Shown: positions 12,797 to 22,072, numbered from the stretch's first letter. The stretch is DNA of 64,000 bases from Basfia succiniciproducens (GCF_011455875.1 NZ_CP015031.1:2151405-2215404), one strand, 5' to 3'. The notes: generated by a model not told the origin, from the sequence alone. Numbers and translations are program-made.

Positions 12797-12825
12797 AATA
12801 TAGTTACAGCAAATTTCCAACTGAA
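12797..12825 (-). promoter_or_regulatory. Possible promoter of the nqr operon
   Basis: On the minus strand, TTCAGT (12820-12825) and TATATT (12797-12802) are 17 bases apart and lie 30-58 bases upstream of the nqrA start. The -10 is good and the -35 weak. The rest of the 368-base gap to bolA is AT-rich and has the hairpins listed at 13022-13066. Confidence 0.3.
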
Positions 12826-13021
12826 AATATCGCTGCAACCTCGTCTTGAGTAATGATTTTTGAATGTCATGCTAATTTGTCAGTGACGCAAATCGGCAAT
12901 AACAGTTCTCCAACCAAATAAAATTAAAACTCAAATTCGGGTAATTTACTGTTTTAAAAGAATATTTTTAAATATTATTTAATTTAAAACAATAAATATT
13001 AATTTTAGATAAAATCAAACG

Positions 13022-13066
13022 CCCTATTTTAACTAAAATAGGGAATCTTCGCCACTTAATGTGGCG
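13022..13066. terminator. Two adjacent hairpins between bolA and nqrA
   Basis: CCCTATTTT (13022-13030) pairs with AAAATAGGG (13035-13043), and CGCCAC (13050-13055) pairs with GTGGCG (13061-13066), the second followed on the plus strand by CATTTTTAGTGG and a run of T. They lie just past the bolA stop and probably end bolA transcription and insulate the nqr promoter. Confidence 0.5.
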
Positions 13067-13135
13067 CATTTTTAGTGGTTTTTTAATATAAAATAAACGA
13101 TTGCGTAACGAAATAGATCAAAATCGCCGGGATTA

Positions 13136-13444
13136 TTATTCTGCGTCAAGGCAATTTGTTGATTTTGGAATGATTTTTCCCAAGCTTTGCCATTCTTTCG
13201 GCGTATAGGTATGTAGCGCCAGTGCGTGGATGCCGTTTTCCAGATCTTGCGCGAGAAATTGATAAATCATACGATGGCGGACAACTTTCGGTTTTCCTTC
13301 AAATTCATCCGTCACTATAACCACTTTAAAATGGGATTCACCGCCCCGATCGGAACTATGCATATGGCTTTCATTTTCAATTTGAAGAAATAGCGGAGAA
13401 AATTGCCGGGTTAGGCGTTCAGTCAGTTCTTGTTGTTTAGACAT
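13136..13444 (-). CDS. bolA: BolA family protein
   Basis: A 102-residue BolA protein, a stress-induced morphogene and partner of monothiol glutaredoxins in iron-sulfur handling. The conserved core is visible: HMHSSDRGGESHFKVVIVTDEF, then RHRMIYQFLAQDLENGIHALALHTYTP, including the histidines implicated in cluster binding. It is divergent from yajG, the same arrangement as in E. coli, supporting both calls. Confidence 0.93.
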   Translation of the reverse strand: MSKQQELTERLTRQFSPLFLQIENESHMHSSDRGGESHFKVVIVTDEFEGKPKVVRHRMIYQFLAQDLENGIHALALHTYTPKEWQSLGKIIPKSTNCLDAE

Positions 13445-13631
13445 AATAAGTTTCCTAAAAAATTAATCACAAAGGGAGTTAAAGGCTATACATTCCGGTT
13501 TAAGTTTGCAACAATAAAAGCGTATATTAATGCGAAGGCGTTTAATATAGAAAAACGGATTGTTATATGACCCGTCTAATTATACCGAATGCCTTAGTTT
13601 ATCGTTTATCTCATAAAAGTTAAGGATGATC

Positions 13632-14225
13632 ATGAAACTTTCCAACAAATTTTCTTTAGCGGCGCTTACCGTCGCAAGCGTATTGTTAGCGGCTTGCCAA
13701 GCGCCGAGTAGCGTATTGACTTTTGCCCCTCACGCGCCGAATACCACTTTAAACGTGAGTAACCAAAATGCGGTGGTTGCGGTGGTAACCAAAGACGAAC
13801 GTAGCCAAAAACAGGTTTCCAGTTATGTTCGTGACGGAGCGCTATTCCCGCTAACGGCTTCACCTGAAGTGGATACCATTTTTCAACAGGTTATGCAGCA
13901 AAATTTAAATAGTAAAGGCTTCCGTTTGGGATCGGCGAATGCGGCAAATACACATATGTTGGTTTCGGTAAAGGATTTTTACGCCAAAGTGGAAGAGGGC
14001 AATTTGCGCCATAAGATTAATTCTAAAATTCAGCTGCAAATTCATGTTCAAGGCGTTAAAGGCAACTTTACTAAGAGCATTGGTACGACTCGTACGGATG
14101 AGGGCGCATTTACAGTGAGCAATGAAGATATTCAAAAAGCGCTGGATGCGGCATTGAAAGATGTAGTGAACGGCATTTATGCCGATCAGGATATCGGTAA
14201 CGCAATTCGCCAATATTCAAACTAA
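13632..14225 (+). CDS. yajG: YajG family lipoprotein
   Basis: A 197-residue outer-membrane lipoprotein of unknown function. The signal ends in LLAACQ (lipobox) near residue 21. The YajG-type core NAVVAVVTKDERSQK is followed by a helix-rich C-terminal part ending in DIGNAIRQYSN. The ATG at 13632 is preferred over the one at 13626 because AAGG is then six bases away. It is divergent from bolA as in E. coli and ends in a strong hairpin. Confidence 0.88.
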   Translation: MKLSNKFSLAALTVASVLLAACQAPSSVLTFAPHAPNTTLNVSNQNAVVAVVTKDERSQKQVSSYVRDGALFPLTASPEVDTIFQQVMQQNLNSKGFRLGSANAANTHMLVSVKDFYAKVEEGNLRHKINSKIQLQIHVQGVKGNFTKSIGTTRTDEGAFTVSNEDIQKALDAALKDVVNGIYADQDIGNAIRQYSN

Positions 14226-14240
14226 CAAGTTAATTAACTA

Positions 14241-14286
14241 AAAGGCACAAATATGGAGATTCAGACAATCTTTATTTGTGCCTTTT
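14241..14286. terminator. Terminator after yajG
   Basis: AAAGGCACAAATA (14241-14253) pairs with TATTTGTGCCTTT (14273-14285), 13 bp, followed by T residues. It lies between two convergent genes and probably serves both. Confidence 0.85.
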
Positions 14287-14295
14287 TATTGCCTG

Positions 14296-14757
14296 TTATT
14301 TCGTTAAGGTAAAAACCTGAGTCGGGAAAGTTGTATTATTGGCCTTAACCGTTAACGTATATTTTCCCTCCGGATCGCTTTCTTCAAATGCCCAACAGTT
14401 GTAATAAGTTTGGGTGATTGGATAGGTAAAGTTAAATATATGCGTTGTAGTATTTTCACTTATGTGTTCACCAAGGCTAAAGTTTGTATTTTTAGGTGAA
14501 GTTAAGGTAATGGTGATGTTCACATTTCCCGAGTCGGAACGGAAATTAGTTAATGTCCAGCAGAATTGTTTTGAGAGATCTTTCTTTGAAAAATGACGAC
14601 CGTCTTTTTGCCAAATGCCGACAGGATCATTTGCCGCTTTTGCGCCGAACATAAATTCCGTTTTTGCATTTTCTTGTTGCTGTGCCGCTTGATTATTGGC
14701 GGCAAGAGCCGATGAGACGACTAAAAGTGCGGTAAGAAAAAGCGAAATTTTTTTCAT
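14296..14757 (-). CDS. Small secreted protein of unknown function
   Basis: A 153-residue protein with a clear Sec signal peptide (KKISLFLTALLVVSSALA, cleavage after residue 19). The mature part has two cysteines, in QFCWTLTNF and YYNCWAFEE, likely forming a disulfide, and alternating beta-like stretches (NVNITITLTSP, KYTLTVKANN), suggesting a small periplasmic beta-sandwich. I do not recognise the family. An uptake sequence encodes part of the signal peptide (LTALL). It lies between the yajG terminator and a tRNA terminator, so it is a single-gene unit. Confidence 0.75.
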   Translation of the reverse strand: MKKISLFLTALLVVSSALAANNQAAQQQENAKTEFMFGAKAANDPVGIWQKDGRHFSKKDLSKQFCWTLTNFRSDSGNVNITITLTSPKNTNFSLGEHISENTTTHIFNFTYPITQTYYNCWAFEESDPEGKYTLTVKANNTTFPTQVFTLTK

Positions 14758-14793
14758 AATTGATACCCTAATTGTTCAAAAATACAAATAAGT

Positions 14794-14828
14794 AAAAGGC
14801 TGTTAATCTTTCGACTAACAGCCTTTTT
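14794..14828 (-). terminator. Terminator of the tRNA-Phe/tRNA-Asn transcript
   Basis: AAAAGGCTGTTA (14794-14805) pairs with TAACAGCCTTTT (14816-14827). Read on the minus strand it follows tRNA-Asn directly and is followed by TTTTACTTATTT. Confidence 0.85.
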
Positions 14829-14833
14829 GAATT

Positions 14834-14909
14834 TGGCTCCTCCTGCTGGACTTGAACCAGCGACATACGGATTAACAGTCCGCCGTTCTACCGACTGAAC
14901 TAAGGAGGA
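14834..14909 (-). tRNA. tRNA-Asn (GTT)
   Basis: Seventy-six bases including an encoded CCA. The acceptor stem TCCTCCT pairs with AGGAGGA, the T arm reads GCTGGTTCAAGTCCAGC and the anticodon loop CTGTTAA has anticodon GTT at 14874-14876. It is co-transcribed behind tRNA-Phe, two bases away. Confidence 0.97.
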
Positions 14910-14911
14910 AT

Positions 14912-14987
14912 TGGTGCCTCGAGGCGGAATCGAACCACCGACACGGGGATTTTCAATCCCCTGCTCTACCGACTGAGCTATCGAGGC
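14912..14987 (-). tRNA. tRNA-Phe (GAA)
   Basis: Seventy-six bases including an encoded CCA. The acceptor stem GCCTCGA pairs with TCGAGGC, the anticodon stem-loop is GGGGATTGAAAATCCCC with GAA at 14952-14954, and the T arm reads GGTGGTTCGATTCCGCC. It is the first tRNA of a two-tRNA unit. Confidence 0.97.
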
Positions 14988-15018
14988 GTTTAACGCTCGT
15001 TGCGTTAACACGGGGCGT

Positions 15019-15047
15019 ATTAAACCGTTTTTTCCTAACTAAGTCAA
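15019..15047 (-). promoter_or_regulatory. Promoter of the tRNA pair
   Basis: TTGACT (-35, 15042-15047) and TTTAAT (-10, 15019-15024) are 17 bases apart, followed by the GC-rich discriminator ACGCCCCG typical of stable-RNA promoters under stringent control. The start would be about 25 bases before mature tRNA-Phe. Confidence 0.8.
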
Positions 15048-15258
15048 CACCTATTTTGAAAAAAATGTAATTTTTTGTTTGTTTGTCGGTTAAATGTGCA
15101 AAAAGTATAGAAAAGCAACAAATTATCTGCATTTTCAGTAAGATAATCAATATTAACACAGGAAATAATAATTTGATTTATTAGCGATATTATCTATTTT
15201 AAGGGAAAGAAATAAGAAAAAGTGCGGTCTTTTTTGTGCGATTTTTTTGATGACATAA

Positions 15259-15290
15259 AAAAGCACATTGGTTTTATCCAATGTGCTTTT
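15259..15290 (-). terminator. Terminator of mutY-yggX-mltC
   Basis: AAAGCACATTGG pairs with CCAATGTGCTTT around a 6-base loop, followed on the minus strand by TTTTTATG. It lies ten bases after the mltC stop. Confidence 0.85.
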
Positions 15291-15299
15291 ACATTTTAT

Positions 15300-16373
15300 T
15301 TATCTTGCCCGACGGTAACTTCGCTGCGCCTTATCTACTTTCAGCAGATAGTTTCTGGCCTGTGAAGACGGATGAACGGTTGTCAAAATACGATATACCT
15401 GTTCCGGCTGCATTCTGTTAATGATGTTAATGGCATATTCCTGATCGCTGTCAAATACCCGTAATACGGCGCCGGCGCCGCTGTTATAGGCGGATATCAT
15501 GGCATAACGCATGGAAGTCGGATTGGTAATACCGGCGAGATATTCATTTTTAAGAATCCATAAATAAGACACGCCCGCATCAATATTATTTGCAGGATCA
15601 AATAAATAGCTCTTACTTGGTTGCCCTGAACGGCCTTTAAGTTTAAATATATCGCGACCTGCGGTATGCGGAACAACCTGCATTAAACCCATTGCGTTGG
15701 CATAACTAATCGCATAAGGGTTGAAACTGGATTCCGTTTGCATAATACCGAGAATCAGGCTTTCGTCAATACCGTAACGGCGTGACGCCTGACGCACCAA
15801 CGATAAATATTTTCTTGCACGCACATTAACGTGGTTTGCAATCATCTGAATAGAAACAAATTGCACCGTGCGACCATTACTTAAACGACGGCTTTGCAAT
15901 CTGTTTTGTAATAAATAACTGGCGAAGCTGTTGGCGACATCAATATTATTAATCTGACGTCCGAAATTATCCACCACCTGACCGACCAAGAACGGGCGCG
16001 AGCTTATCGGTACGTCGCCGGAGGCGAATAAATCAATACCTTTGGCGTCGGACCCCATTAATAATGTATGTACAATCGCACTGTGCAGGCGGTTGGCATC
16101 AGCCAGGGTTTCAATGGTAATCTGACCTTCTTCAAAACTGATATGGCTACGTGTGTAATAACTATCCGTATATTTTACGTAATCTTTACGGCTTGCCACT
16201 AAAAGTTCATTAACGCCCCAAATTTGGTCAATATTTTGTGAGAATTGCCCCGTGAGCAAATCTAACCCGTTAGTATCTTTTGCAAAGGCGTCATCGTAAT
16301 TACCGGAACGATCCGACGAACAGGCGTATAAAAAAGGAATTAAGAGTAAGACAAGAAATTTTTTTAGCTTCAT
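15300..16373 (-). CDS. mltC: Membrane-bound lytic murein transglycosylase C
   Basis: Outer-membrane lipoprotein that cleaves peptidoglycan glycan strands, forming 1,6-anhydro ends. The lipobox LYAC ends the signal at about residue 18. The C-terminal SLT domain has the catalytic glutamate in [14 protein letters not shown] and the motifs [11 protein letters not shown] and [13 protein letters not shown]. The ATG at 16373 gives 357 residues, close to the family length; a TTG at 16385 overlapping the yggX stop would add four residues. It is the third gene of mutY-yggX-mltC, as in E. coli. Confidence 0.95.
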   Translation of the reverse strand: MKLKKFLVLLLIPFLYACSSDRSGNYDDAFAKDTNGLDLLTGQFSQNIDQIWGVNELLVASRKDYVKYTDSYYTRSHISFEEGQITIETLADANRLHSAIVHTLLMGSDAKGIDLFASGDVPISSRPFLVGQVVDNFGRQINNIDVANSFASYLLQNRLQSRRLSNGRTVQFVSIQMIANHVNVRARKYLSLVRQASRRYGIDESLILGIMQTESSFNPYAISYANAMGLMQVVPHTAGRDIFKLKGRSGQPSKSYLFDPANNIDAGVSYLWILKNEYLAGITNPTSMRYAMISAYNSGAGAVLRVFDSDQEYAINIINRMQPEQVYRILTTVHPSSQARNYLLKVDKAQRSYRRAR

Positions 16374-16381
16374 TACTTTTA

Positions 16382-16657
16382 TCAATTAGTTGCTTGAGGA
16401 ATATATCCTTCAATATGAACATCTTTACCTTCAAATAAGAAATTAACCATTTCTTGTTCCAGTAATTTTCTATGATCCGCATTCATCATATTTAATTTTT
16501 TTTCGTTAACCAGCATGGTTTGTTTTTTCATCCATTCGCCCCATGCCTGCTTACTTATATTGTCGAAAATTCGTTTCCCAAGCTCTCCGGGATAAAGCTG
16601 GAAATCCAGCCCTTCGGCTTCTTGTTTTAAATATTCACAGAATACGGTTCTTGACAT
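16382..16657 (-). CDS. yggX: Probable Fe(2+)-trafficking protein YggX
   Basis: A 91-residue YggX protein, which protects iron-sulfur clusters from oxidative damage and may hand iron to MutY-like enzymes. The N-terminus [19 protein letters not shown] with its conserved cysteine, and [19 protein letters not shown], are family hallmarks. It overlaps the end of mutY by 23 bases; its neighbour encodes an iron-sulfur glycosylase. Confidence 0.95.
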   Translation of the reverse strand: MSRTVFCEYLKQEAEGLDFQLYPGELGKRIFDNISKQAWGEWMKKQTMLVNEKKLNMMNADHRKLLEQEMVNFLFEGKDVHIEGYIPQATN

Positions 16658-17771
16658 AATGCTGTCCTTTTTGAAATTCGGTTAATAAATTTTTTACAGG
16701 CGTCGCCAATCCGATTTGATCGGGATTCTCGGGATCATACCAATAATTAATTGTACTTGATATAGTAGATTTATAATCTGCGCCATTTTCTTCAATTTTT
16801 TTCCAATCGGAACGGTTTTCATCGCGTTCCGTTTGCCTGTATTGTGCATAAATAGGGAAAATATCAAGGTGAAAATGACTGAACGTATGGCGGAACGCGC
16901 TCCATTCCTGATATTCCCTAATACCTAATTGTTGCAAATATTGTAATAAGGTTGATTTATCTTTAAATTGCGGGAAACAATACAACCCGCCCCAAATTCC
17001 CGATTGTTCGCGTTGTTCCAGGGCAACTTTGCCGTTTTGCGCCAGAATTAAAAAATAGCTTTCGCGTTCGGGTAACTGTTTCTTCGGTTTTTTTGCCGGA
17101 TATTTTTCCCAGGAATTCGTTAAAGTTGCACCGCACTTTTTGCTTAACGGACAAAGTCCGCACTTAGGTTTTGTGCGCGTACAAACCATGGCGCCCAAGT
17201 CCATCATTGCCTGATTAAAATCCGCCGCGCGCTCTGTCGGGGTTACCTCGGCACTGAGCCGCCATAAGCGGTTTTCTGTTTTTTTCTCGCCCGCCCAGCC
17301 TTCAACGGTGAAATAGCGGGACAATACGCGTTTTACATTGCCGTCTAAAATCGGGTAGGGCGCATTTAATACCGAAGACAAAATAGCGCCTGCGGTGCTT
17401 CTTCCTACGCCGGTTAAATCCCAGACTTGTTGAAAATCCGTCGGGAATTCTCCCCCATATTGATCCCGAACGGTTTGTGCCGCTTTATGTAGATTTCTTG
17501 CCCGCGCGTAATAACCTAATCCCGTCCATAAATGCAATACCTCGTCCAAGGGTGCATCGGCAAGTGCGTTAATAGTCGGGAAGGCGTCGATAAAGCGCTC
17601 GAAATAGGGAATTACTGTGCTAACCTGGGTCTGTTGCAGCATTACTTCAGACAACCAAACCTGATAAAAAGTTTTATTTTTTTGCCAAGGCAGATTTTTT
17701 CTGCCGTATTTATCGTACCAGCATAAAACCGAGCGGGCAAAAGGCGCTTGAATAGATGATTGAGCCAACAT
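16635..17771 (-). CDS. mutY: Adenine DNA glycosylase MutY
   Basis: Removes adenine mispaired with 8-oxoguanine in base-excision repair. The 378-residue protein has the helix-hairpin-helix and catalytic aspartate region ([15 protein letters not shown]), the catalytic glutamate in [16 protein letters not shown] and the 4Fe-4S cysteines in [17 protein letters not shown]. The C-terminal half is the NUDIX-like 8-oxoG recognition domain. An uptake sequence lies inside, encoding KCGAT at the cluster. It is divergent from trmB. Confidence 0.96.
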   Translation of the reverse strand: MLAQSSIQAPFARSVLCWYDKYGRKNLPWQKNKTFYQVWLSEVMLQQTQVSTVIPYFERFIDAFPTINALADAPLDEVLHLWTGLGYYARARNLHKAAQTVRDQYGGEFPTDFQQVWDLTGVGRSTAGAILSSVLNAPYPILDGNVKRVLSRYFTVEGWAGEKKTENRLWRLSAEVTPTERAADFNQAMMDLGAMVCTRTKPKCGLCPLSKKCGATLTNSWEKYPAKKPKKQLPERESYFLILAQNGKVALEQREQSGIWGGLYCFPQFKDKSTLLQYLQQLGIREYQEWSAFRHTFSHFHLDIFPIYAQYRQTERDENRSDWKKIEENGADYKSTISSTINYWYDPENPDQIGLATPVKNLLTEFQKGQHYVKNRIL

Positions 17772-17905
17772 AAAAACAAAATAAAAAGTAAAAAAGCAAG
17801 GGGAAAGTGTATCATGCGAGGGTTTTTTATTAAATGCTAAAAATTAATTAAAAAATTACCGCACTTTAGCTTATAATCCACCCTCAAATAAATTTGAGGA
17901 ACAAT

Positions 17906-18655
17906 ATGTCTGAACAAAAAATAACGTTTGCCGATCAGAAACGTAAAACCGTGGAGACGGCGGAATTTACCGAAGACGGTCGCTATAAACGTAAAGTTCG
18001 CAGCTTTGTTTTGCGTACCGGGCGATTAAGTGAATTTCAGCGCAATATGATGAATGATAATTGGGCTGATTTCGGGCTTGAGCATCAAAATAACTATTTC
18101 GATTTTGCTGAAATTTACGGCAATACCAATCCGGTTATTCTTGAGATTGGTTTCGGTATGGGTAAATCTTTAGTTGAAATGGCGGAACAAAATCCCGAGC
18201 GCAATTATTTGGGAATTGAAGTGCATACGCCCGGTGTTGGTGCCTGCATCGCTTATGCGGTGGAAAAACAGGTGAAAAATTTGCGGGTTATTTGCCATGA
18301 TGCTACGGAAATTCTGCAGGATTGTATTGCGGATGATAGCTTGAGCGGTTTGCAGCTGTTTTTCCCGGATCCTTGGCATAAGTCCAAACATCATAAACGC
18401 CGTATTGTGCAACCGAATTTTGTGGATAATGTAATGCAAAAGCTACAACAAAGCGGTTTTATCCACATGGCGACAGACTGGGAAAATTATGCCGAGCAAA
18501 TGCTGGATGTGTTAAGCCAATCGAAAGCCTTAACTAATACTTCAAAAACCAATGATTTTATCCCTCGTCCGGATTTCCGTCCATTGACCAAATTCGAACA
18601 GCGCGGTCATCGTTTAGGCCACGGCGTGTGGGATTTATATTTTGTTAAAAATTAA
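17906..18655 (+). CDS. trmB: tRNA (guanine-N7)-methyltransferase
   Basis: Methylates guanine 46 of tRNA using S-adenosylmethionine. The SAM site is [16 protein letters not shown] near residue 75, and the family motif [15 protein letters not shown] follows. The ATG at 17906 (249 residues) is preceded by TTGAGGAACAAT with a good AGGA; a TTG at 17894 would sit on that ribosome site. It is divergent from mutY and followed by yggL, as in E. coli. Confidence 0.96.
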   Translation: MSEQKITFADQKRKTVETAEFTEDGRYKRKVRSFVLRTGRLSEFQRNMMNDNWADFGLEHQNNYFDFAEIYGNTNPVILEIGFGMGKSLVEMAEQNPERNYLGIEVHTPGVGACIAYAVEKQVKNLRVICHDATEILQDCIADDSLSGLQLFFPDPWHKSKHHKRRIVQPNFVDNVMQKLQQSGFIHMATDWENYAEQMLDVLSQSKALTNTSKTNDFIPRPDFRPLTKFEQRGHRLGHGVWDLYFVKN

Positions 18656-18685
18656 GAATTAATCAACGACCATAGGAGAAATAAT

Positions 18686-19030
18686 ATGGCTATCAAACGT
18701 AATCAAAGACAACGTAAAAAAATGCACCTTGCCGAATTCCAGGAATTAGGTTTCTTAGTAAATTGGCAATTTGCAGAAAATACGGCAATTGAACAAGTGG
18801 ACGAGGTTGTTGATCGTTTTATTCACGATGTTATTCAGCCAAACGGTTTGGCTTATGAAGGCAGCGGTTATTTGCAATGGGAAGGTTTAGTTTGTTTGGA
18901 AAAATTAGGCAAATGTGACGAAAGCCACCGTGAGTTAGTAAAAAACTGGTTGGAATCCAACGGGTTACAACAAGTAGAAGTCAGCGCATTATTCGATATC
19001 TGGTGGGATTACCCTGTAAAAGAAGCGTAA
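18686..19030 (+). CDS. yggL: YggL family ribosome-associated protein
   Basis: A 114-residue protein of the YggL (DUF469) family, reported to bind the 50S subunit. Recognisable stretches are RQRKKMHLAEFQELGF, the acidic middle, and the tail DIWWDYPV. It follows trmB by 30 bases with AGGAGA before the ATG and is ended by a strong terminator. Confidence 0.9.
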   Translation: MAIKRNQRQRKKMHLAEFQELGFLVNWQFAENTAIEQVDEVVDRFIHDVIQPNGLAYEGSGYLQWEGLVCLEKLGKCDESHRELVKNWLESNGLQQVEVSALFDIWWDYPVKEA

Positions 19031-19045
19031 TTTCACGGCATTTGC

Positions 19046-19077
19046 AAGCCGCCTTAGTCTAAGGCGGCTTTTTTTCT
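19046..19077 (+). terminator. Terminator of trmB-yggL
   Basis: AAGCCGCCTTAG pairs with CTAAGGCGGCTT (19046-19070) followed by TTTTTTT. A strong intrinsic terminator. Confidence 0.92.
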
Positions 19078-19457
19078 TATAAGTCTGTCGACAAATCTTG
19101 ACGAAAAGCCGTTTACGGCGTAGTATGCGCAGCGATTTAGTAATAAGAGGACACACACTTTGGACAGCCACAGTCGATGCCGATTGGAATCTTTCATCTA
19201 AATCTCGCCATTACTTATCGGCGAGATTTTCGTGGATAAGTATCAACTTACTTTATATGGTATCTTTTTTACCACATAACATCAAAATTTCGTTTATTAG
19301 TTGTAATCGCCGATGCGATTGTTCATCCCTTCGGGGGCGCTGGCTAAGCCAACGTTCGAAAAACTTTGTTTTTTGTGACCGCACTTTGATGTTATTGGTG
19401 TTCAATTTGTTCATTGCGTTGTTCATAACCATAGGCAGAACCTAGGGAGTATGACAA
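19078..19457 (+). promoter_or_regulatory. Long structured leader region of corA
   Basis: About 380 bases between the yggL terminator and corA without a clear gene. It holds GCCGT/ACGGC (19108-19119), a perfect 10-bp hairpin AAATCTCGCC/GGCGAGATTT (19200-19229) followed by TTTT, an uptake sequence near 19378 and an open reading frame (ATG at 19125, stop at 19443-19445) ending 12 bases before corA. In Salmonella corA is regulated through a leader with a short peptide gene; whether this leader works similarly is inference. Confidence 0.4.
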
Positions 19458-20408
19458 ATGATAAATGCATTTGCACTTGAAAATGCGCGCTTAACCCGTC
19501 TTGATGAGGATAATCTCAGTACGTTAAATAAAGCTATTTGGATTGATTTGGTCGAGCCTACCAGCGAAGAACGTGAGATTTTACAAGACGGCTTAGAGCA
19601 AAGTCTGGCTTCATTTCTTGAATTGGAAGACATTGAGGCGTCCGCACGTTTTTTCGAAGATGAAGACGGTTTGCATTTGCACTCGTTTTTTTATTGCGAA
19701 GACGAAGAAGATTATGCGGATTTAGCCAGTGTCGCCTTTACTATTCGCGACGGTCGTTTATTTACCCTGCGTGATCGTGATTTGCCCGCGTTCCGTTTGT
19801 ATCGCATGCGTTCCCGTTATCAACGTTTGGACGAATGTAACGCTTATGAAGTGCTACTGGATTTATTTGAAACGAAAATCGAGCAGTTAGCCGACGTGAT
19901 TGAAACCGTTTATTCCGATTTGGAACGTTTGAGTCGCGTGATTTTAGACGGCAAGCAGGGCGAGGCTTTTGACGACGCGCTTGGGACCTTAACCGAGCAG
20001 GAAGATATGAGCTCGAAAGTGCGTTTATGTTTGATGGATACTCAACGCGCGTTGAGTTTCTTAGTGCGCAAAACCCGCCTGCCGGCAAATCAGCTGGAGC
20101 AGGCCCGTGAAATTTTGCGAGATATCGAATCTCTGCAACCTCATAATGAATCTTTGTTCCAAAAAGTAAACTTTTTGATGCAGGCGGCCATGGGTTATAT
20201 CAATATTGAGCAGAACAGAGTGATGAAATTTTTCTCCGTAGTATCGGTGATGTTCCTGCCGGCAACCTTAGTGGCTTCCACTTACGGTATGAACTTTGAA
20301 TTTATGCCGGAACTGGGCTTTAAATACGGTTATCCGATGGCAATCGGCTTAATGATCGCTGCGGGCGTAACGCCATATATGTATTTTAAACGTAAAGGCT
20401 GGTTGTAA
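19458..20408 (+). CDS. corA: Magnesium/cobalt transport protein CorA
   Basis: Inner-membrane pentameric channel for Mg2+ uptake (also Co2+, Ni2+). At 316 residues it has a large acidic and helical cytosolic domain and two C-terminal membrane helices; the pore signature [18 protein letters not shown] follows the first. AGGGAG precedes the ATG. A structured leader precedes it and an uptake-sequence dyad ends it. Confidence 0.97.
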   Translation: MINAFALENARLTRLDEDNLSTLNKAIWIDLVEPTSEEREILQDGLEQSLASFLELEDIEASARFFEDEDGLHLHSFFYCEDEEDYADLASVAFTIRDGRLFTLRDRDLPAFRLYRMRSRYQRLDECNAYEVLLDLFETKIEQLADVIETVYSDLERLSRVILDGKQGEAFDDALGTLTEQEDMSSKVRLCLMDTQRALSFLVRKTRLPANQLEQAREILRDIESLQPHNESLFQKVNFLMQAAMGYINIEQNRVMKFFSVVSVMFLPATLVASTYGMNFEFMPELGFKYGYPMAIGLMIAAGVTPYMYFKRKGWL

Positions 20409-20421
20409 ATTTTGCTTTTAA

Positions 20422-20456
20422 GCTAAAAGTGCGGTAAATTTTACCGCACTTTTAGC
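20422..20456. terminator. Uptake-sequence dyad terminator after corA
   Basis: GCTAAAAGTGCGGTAAA pairs with TTTACCGCACTTTTAGC, a near-perfect stem made of two inverted uptake sequences. Confidence 0.85.
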
Positions 20457-20524
20457 ATATGAAAACGATAAATCTTTGCCTGTCATTTAGGCTGGCAAGC
20501 GTTTATCTTAGGAAAAGAAAATCT

Positions 20525-21097
20525 ATGAGTTCAATTTCATTTTTAATTAGTACGGCACTCGGCTTATATATATTCGTTTTGATGTTGCGTATGTGGTTGC
20601 AGTATTGCAAAGTTGATTTTTATCATCCTGTTTCTCAAGGAATCGTAAAACTGACCAACCCGGTTTTAACGCCGTTACGTAAAGCCATTCCGACGGTCAA
20701 AAACATCGATCTTGCCGCCTTATTTTTTGTGTTTGTATTAGGCATGGTGAAGGTACCGCTGTTATATATCGCAAACGGGCAATGGGCGGCGGAAATCATC
20801 CGTCAGGAATGGCTGCAATATGTGTTGATTGGCGCATTAACGGTGGTGGCTGCTTTCGGAAAAATGATCTTTTATGTGATCTTTTTCGGTGCGATTCTCA
20901 GTTGGTTTAATCGCGGTAATGATCAGTTCAGCTATTTGCTCTATCAATTAGGCGAACCCGTGTTATCGCCGATTCGTAAGATTTTACCGAGAACGGGAAT
21001 GATTGATTTTTCACCGATGGTGCTGGCATTCGGTTTATTCTTTGCCGATAAAGTGCTGTATGACATTTTTGGTATTTTATGGCAGTTAGCCAGTTAA
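20525..21097 (+). CDS. yggT: YggT family membrane protein
   Basis: A 190-residue inner-membrane protein with two copies of the YggT domain, each having a helix followed by a conserved amphipathic segment ([20 protein letters not shown] and [20 protein letters not shown]). Function is not established; links to osmotic tolerance and division have been reported. The ATG at 20525 matches the E. coli start ([10 protein letters not shown] versus MNTLTFLLST) and GGAAAAG lies upstream. Followed by yggU, as in E. coli. Confidence 0.9.
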   Translation: MSSISFLISTALGLYIFVLMLRMWLQYCKVDFYHPVSQGIVKLTNPVLTPLRKAIPTVKNIDLAALFFVFVLGMVKVPLLYIANGQWAAEIIRQEWLQYVLIGALTVVAAFGKMIFYVIFFGAILSWFNRGNDQFSYLLYQLGEPVLSPIRKILPRTGMIDFSPMVLAFGLFFADKVLYDIFGILWQLAS

Positions 21098-21128
21098 AAG
21101 TGCGGTAGAAAATGGCGGAATTTTAGTT

Positions 21129-21416
21129 ATGTCGGCAATAGAACAAACGACGGAAGGCTTGCGTTTACGTATTTTTTTACAACCTAAAGCGAGTCGGGAT
21201 AAAATTATCGGCATTCATGACGACGAATTAAAAATTGCGATTACCGCGCCGCCGGTAGATGGCGCGGCAAATGCACATTTACTGAAATATTTGAGCAAAG
21301 CGTTTAAAGTGCCGAAAAGCGCGATTATCCTGGAAAAAGGTGAGCTTAACCGCCATAAACAGTTATTTATTCCCGAACCGAAGTTAATTCCCGAAGAACT
21401 GCAGCCATTACTTTAA
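21129..21416 (+). CDS. yggU: YggU family protein (DUF167)
   Basis: A 95-residue protein of the DUF167/UPF0235 family with the typical core [22 protein letters not shown] and [20 protein letters not shown]. It is a small alpha-beta protein of unknown function. It follows yggT by 31 bases and an uptake sequence, in the conserved yggT-yggU pair. Confidence 0.93.
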   Translation: MSAIEQTTEGLRLRIFLQPKASRDKIIGIHDDELKIAITAPPVDGAANAHLLKYLSKAFKVPKSAIILEKGELNRHKQLFIPEPKLIPEELQPLL

Positions 21417-21424
21417 GTTCTAAG

Positions 21425-21452
21425 CCTCGTTTATGATAAACGGGGTTTTTTT
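21425..21452. terminator. Terminator after yggU
   Basis: CCTCGTTTA (21425-21433) pairs with TAAACGGGG (21437-21445) with one G-T pair, followed by TTTTTTT. The convergent acetyltransferase gene ends at its edge. Confidence 0.85.
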
Positions 21453-21885
21453 ATAGCTTTAATTCGAACAGGGCTTTCTTGGTATTTAATTTAAAGCCCT
21501 CTTTTTCCCAGATTCCTTGATGCTGCTGATCCTGTTCGACTACAAGACGGGTTGAATGGGTAAAACAAACGAATTCTTTCGCTTTTTCGATCAAACCGGC
21601 ATAAATTTCATTCTGGTTCGCTACATCCTGCACAAAAATATCGGTCAGTTGCCAATAGCGTTGTAGTTGTAGAGACGACAGGCGGGGATAAAGCTGAATA
21701 AAGCCGATGGCTTGTTGTCGTTCGTTGGTGGCGATAAAAATAATACTTTCGCTGAAACGGATGCGGTTATTAAGGAATGTAAACGTGCGTTCCGGATTCT
21801 CTACCATACCGTGAGATAAACGATATTCCTCAAACAGCGGGAGCAAGACCTCAAGGTTCCATTGTTCTGCTTTAAATATTTTCAT
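21451..21885 (-). CDS. GNAT family N-acetyltransferase
   Basis: A 144-residue protein with a GNAT-like layout: IFIATNERQQAIGFIQLYPRLSS, then LTDIFVQDVANQNEIYAGLIEKAKEF where the acetyl-CoA loop would be, then the strand-helix end (GIWEKEGFKLN). The canonical Q/RxxGxG/A loop is degenerate here (VQDVANQNEIYAGL), so activity is less certain than for the 3758-4183 homologue. Substrate unknown. It is a single gene convergent with yggU. Confidence 0.7.
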   Translation of the reverse strand: MKIFKAEQWNLEVLLPLFEEYRLSHGMVENPERTFTFLNNRIRFSESIIFIATNERQQAIGFIQLYPRLSSLQLQRYWQLTDIFVQDVANQNEIYAGLIEKAKEFVCFTHSTRLVVEQDQQHQGIWEKEGFKLNTKKALFELKL

Positions 21886-22024
21886 AACTAATCGGGACGG
21901 TTCCAGGCTAAAAAGGAAATTGATTATTTTTTGTAAGTCTCGGGCAATTGTAGCTTTTTAAAGCAAAATAATCATCTACTAGATCAAAATTTTATGAAAA
22001 AAAACTAAATTGATAATTAAAATT

Positions 22025-22033
22025 TGGTATAGT
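22025..22033 (+). promoter_or_regulatory. Extended -10 promoter of tpiA
   Basis: TGGTATAGT is an extended -10 (TGnTATAGT) 40 bases before the tpiA start; no good -35 is apparent at 17 bases. Confidence 0.45.
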
Positions 22034-22072
22034 AGTCGGCGTTTTTATTAATTACAAAATGGAGAAAAAACT

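Noticed and set aside
14754..15011. 85-codon frame across the tRNA genes
   Set aside because: Covers two complete tRNAs; no independent support.
19098..19445. 115-codon reading frame upstream of corA
   Set aside because: No ribosome site at any start, unusual composition, and it overlaps hairpins and an uptake sequence. Kept as part of the leader, not called a gene.
21451..21885. Pseudogene call for the second acetyltransferase
   Set aside because: The acetyl-CoA loop is degenerate, but the frame is intact, of normal length and bounded by normal signals, so it is listed as a gene.
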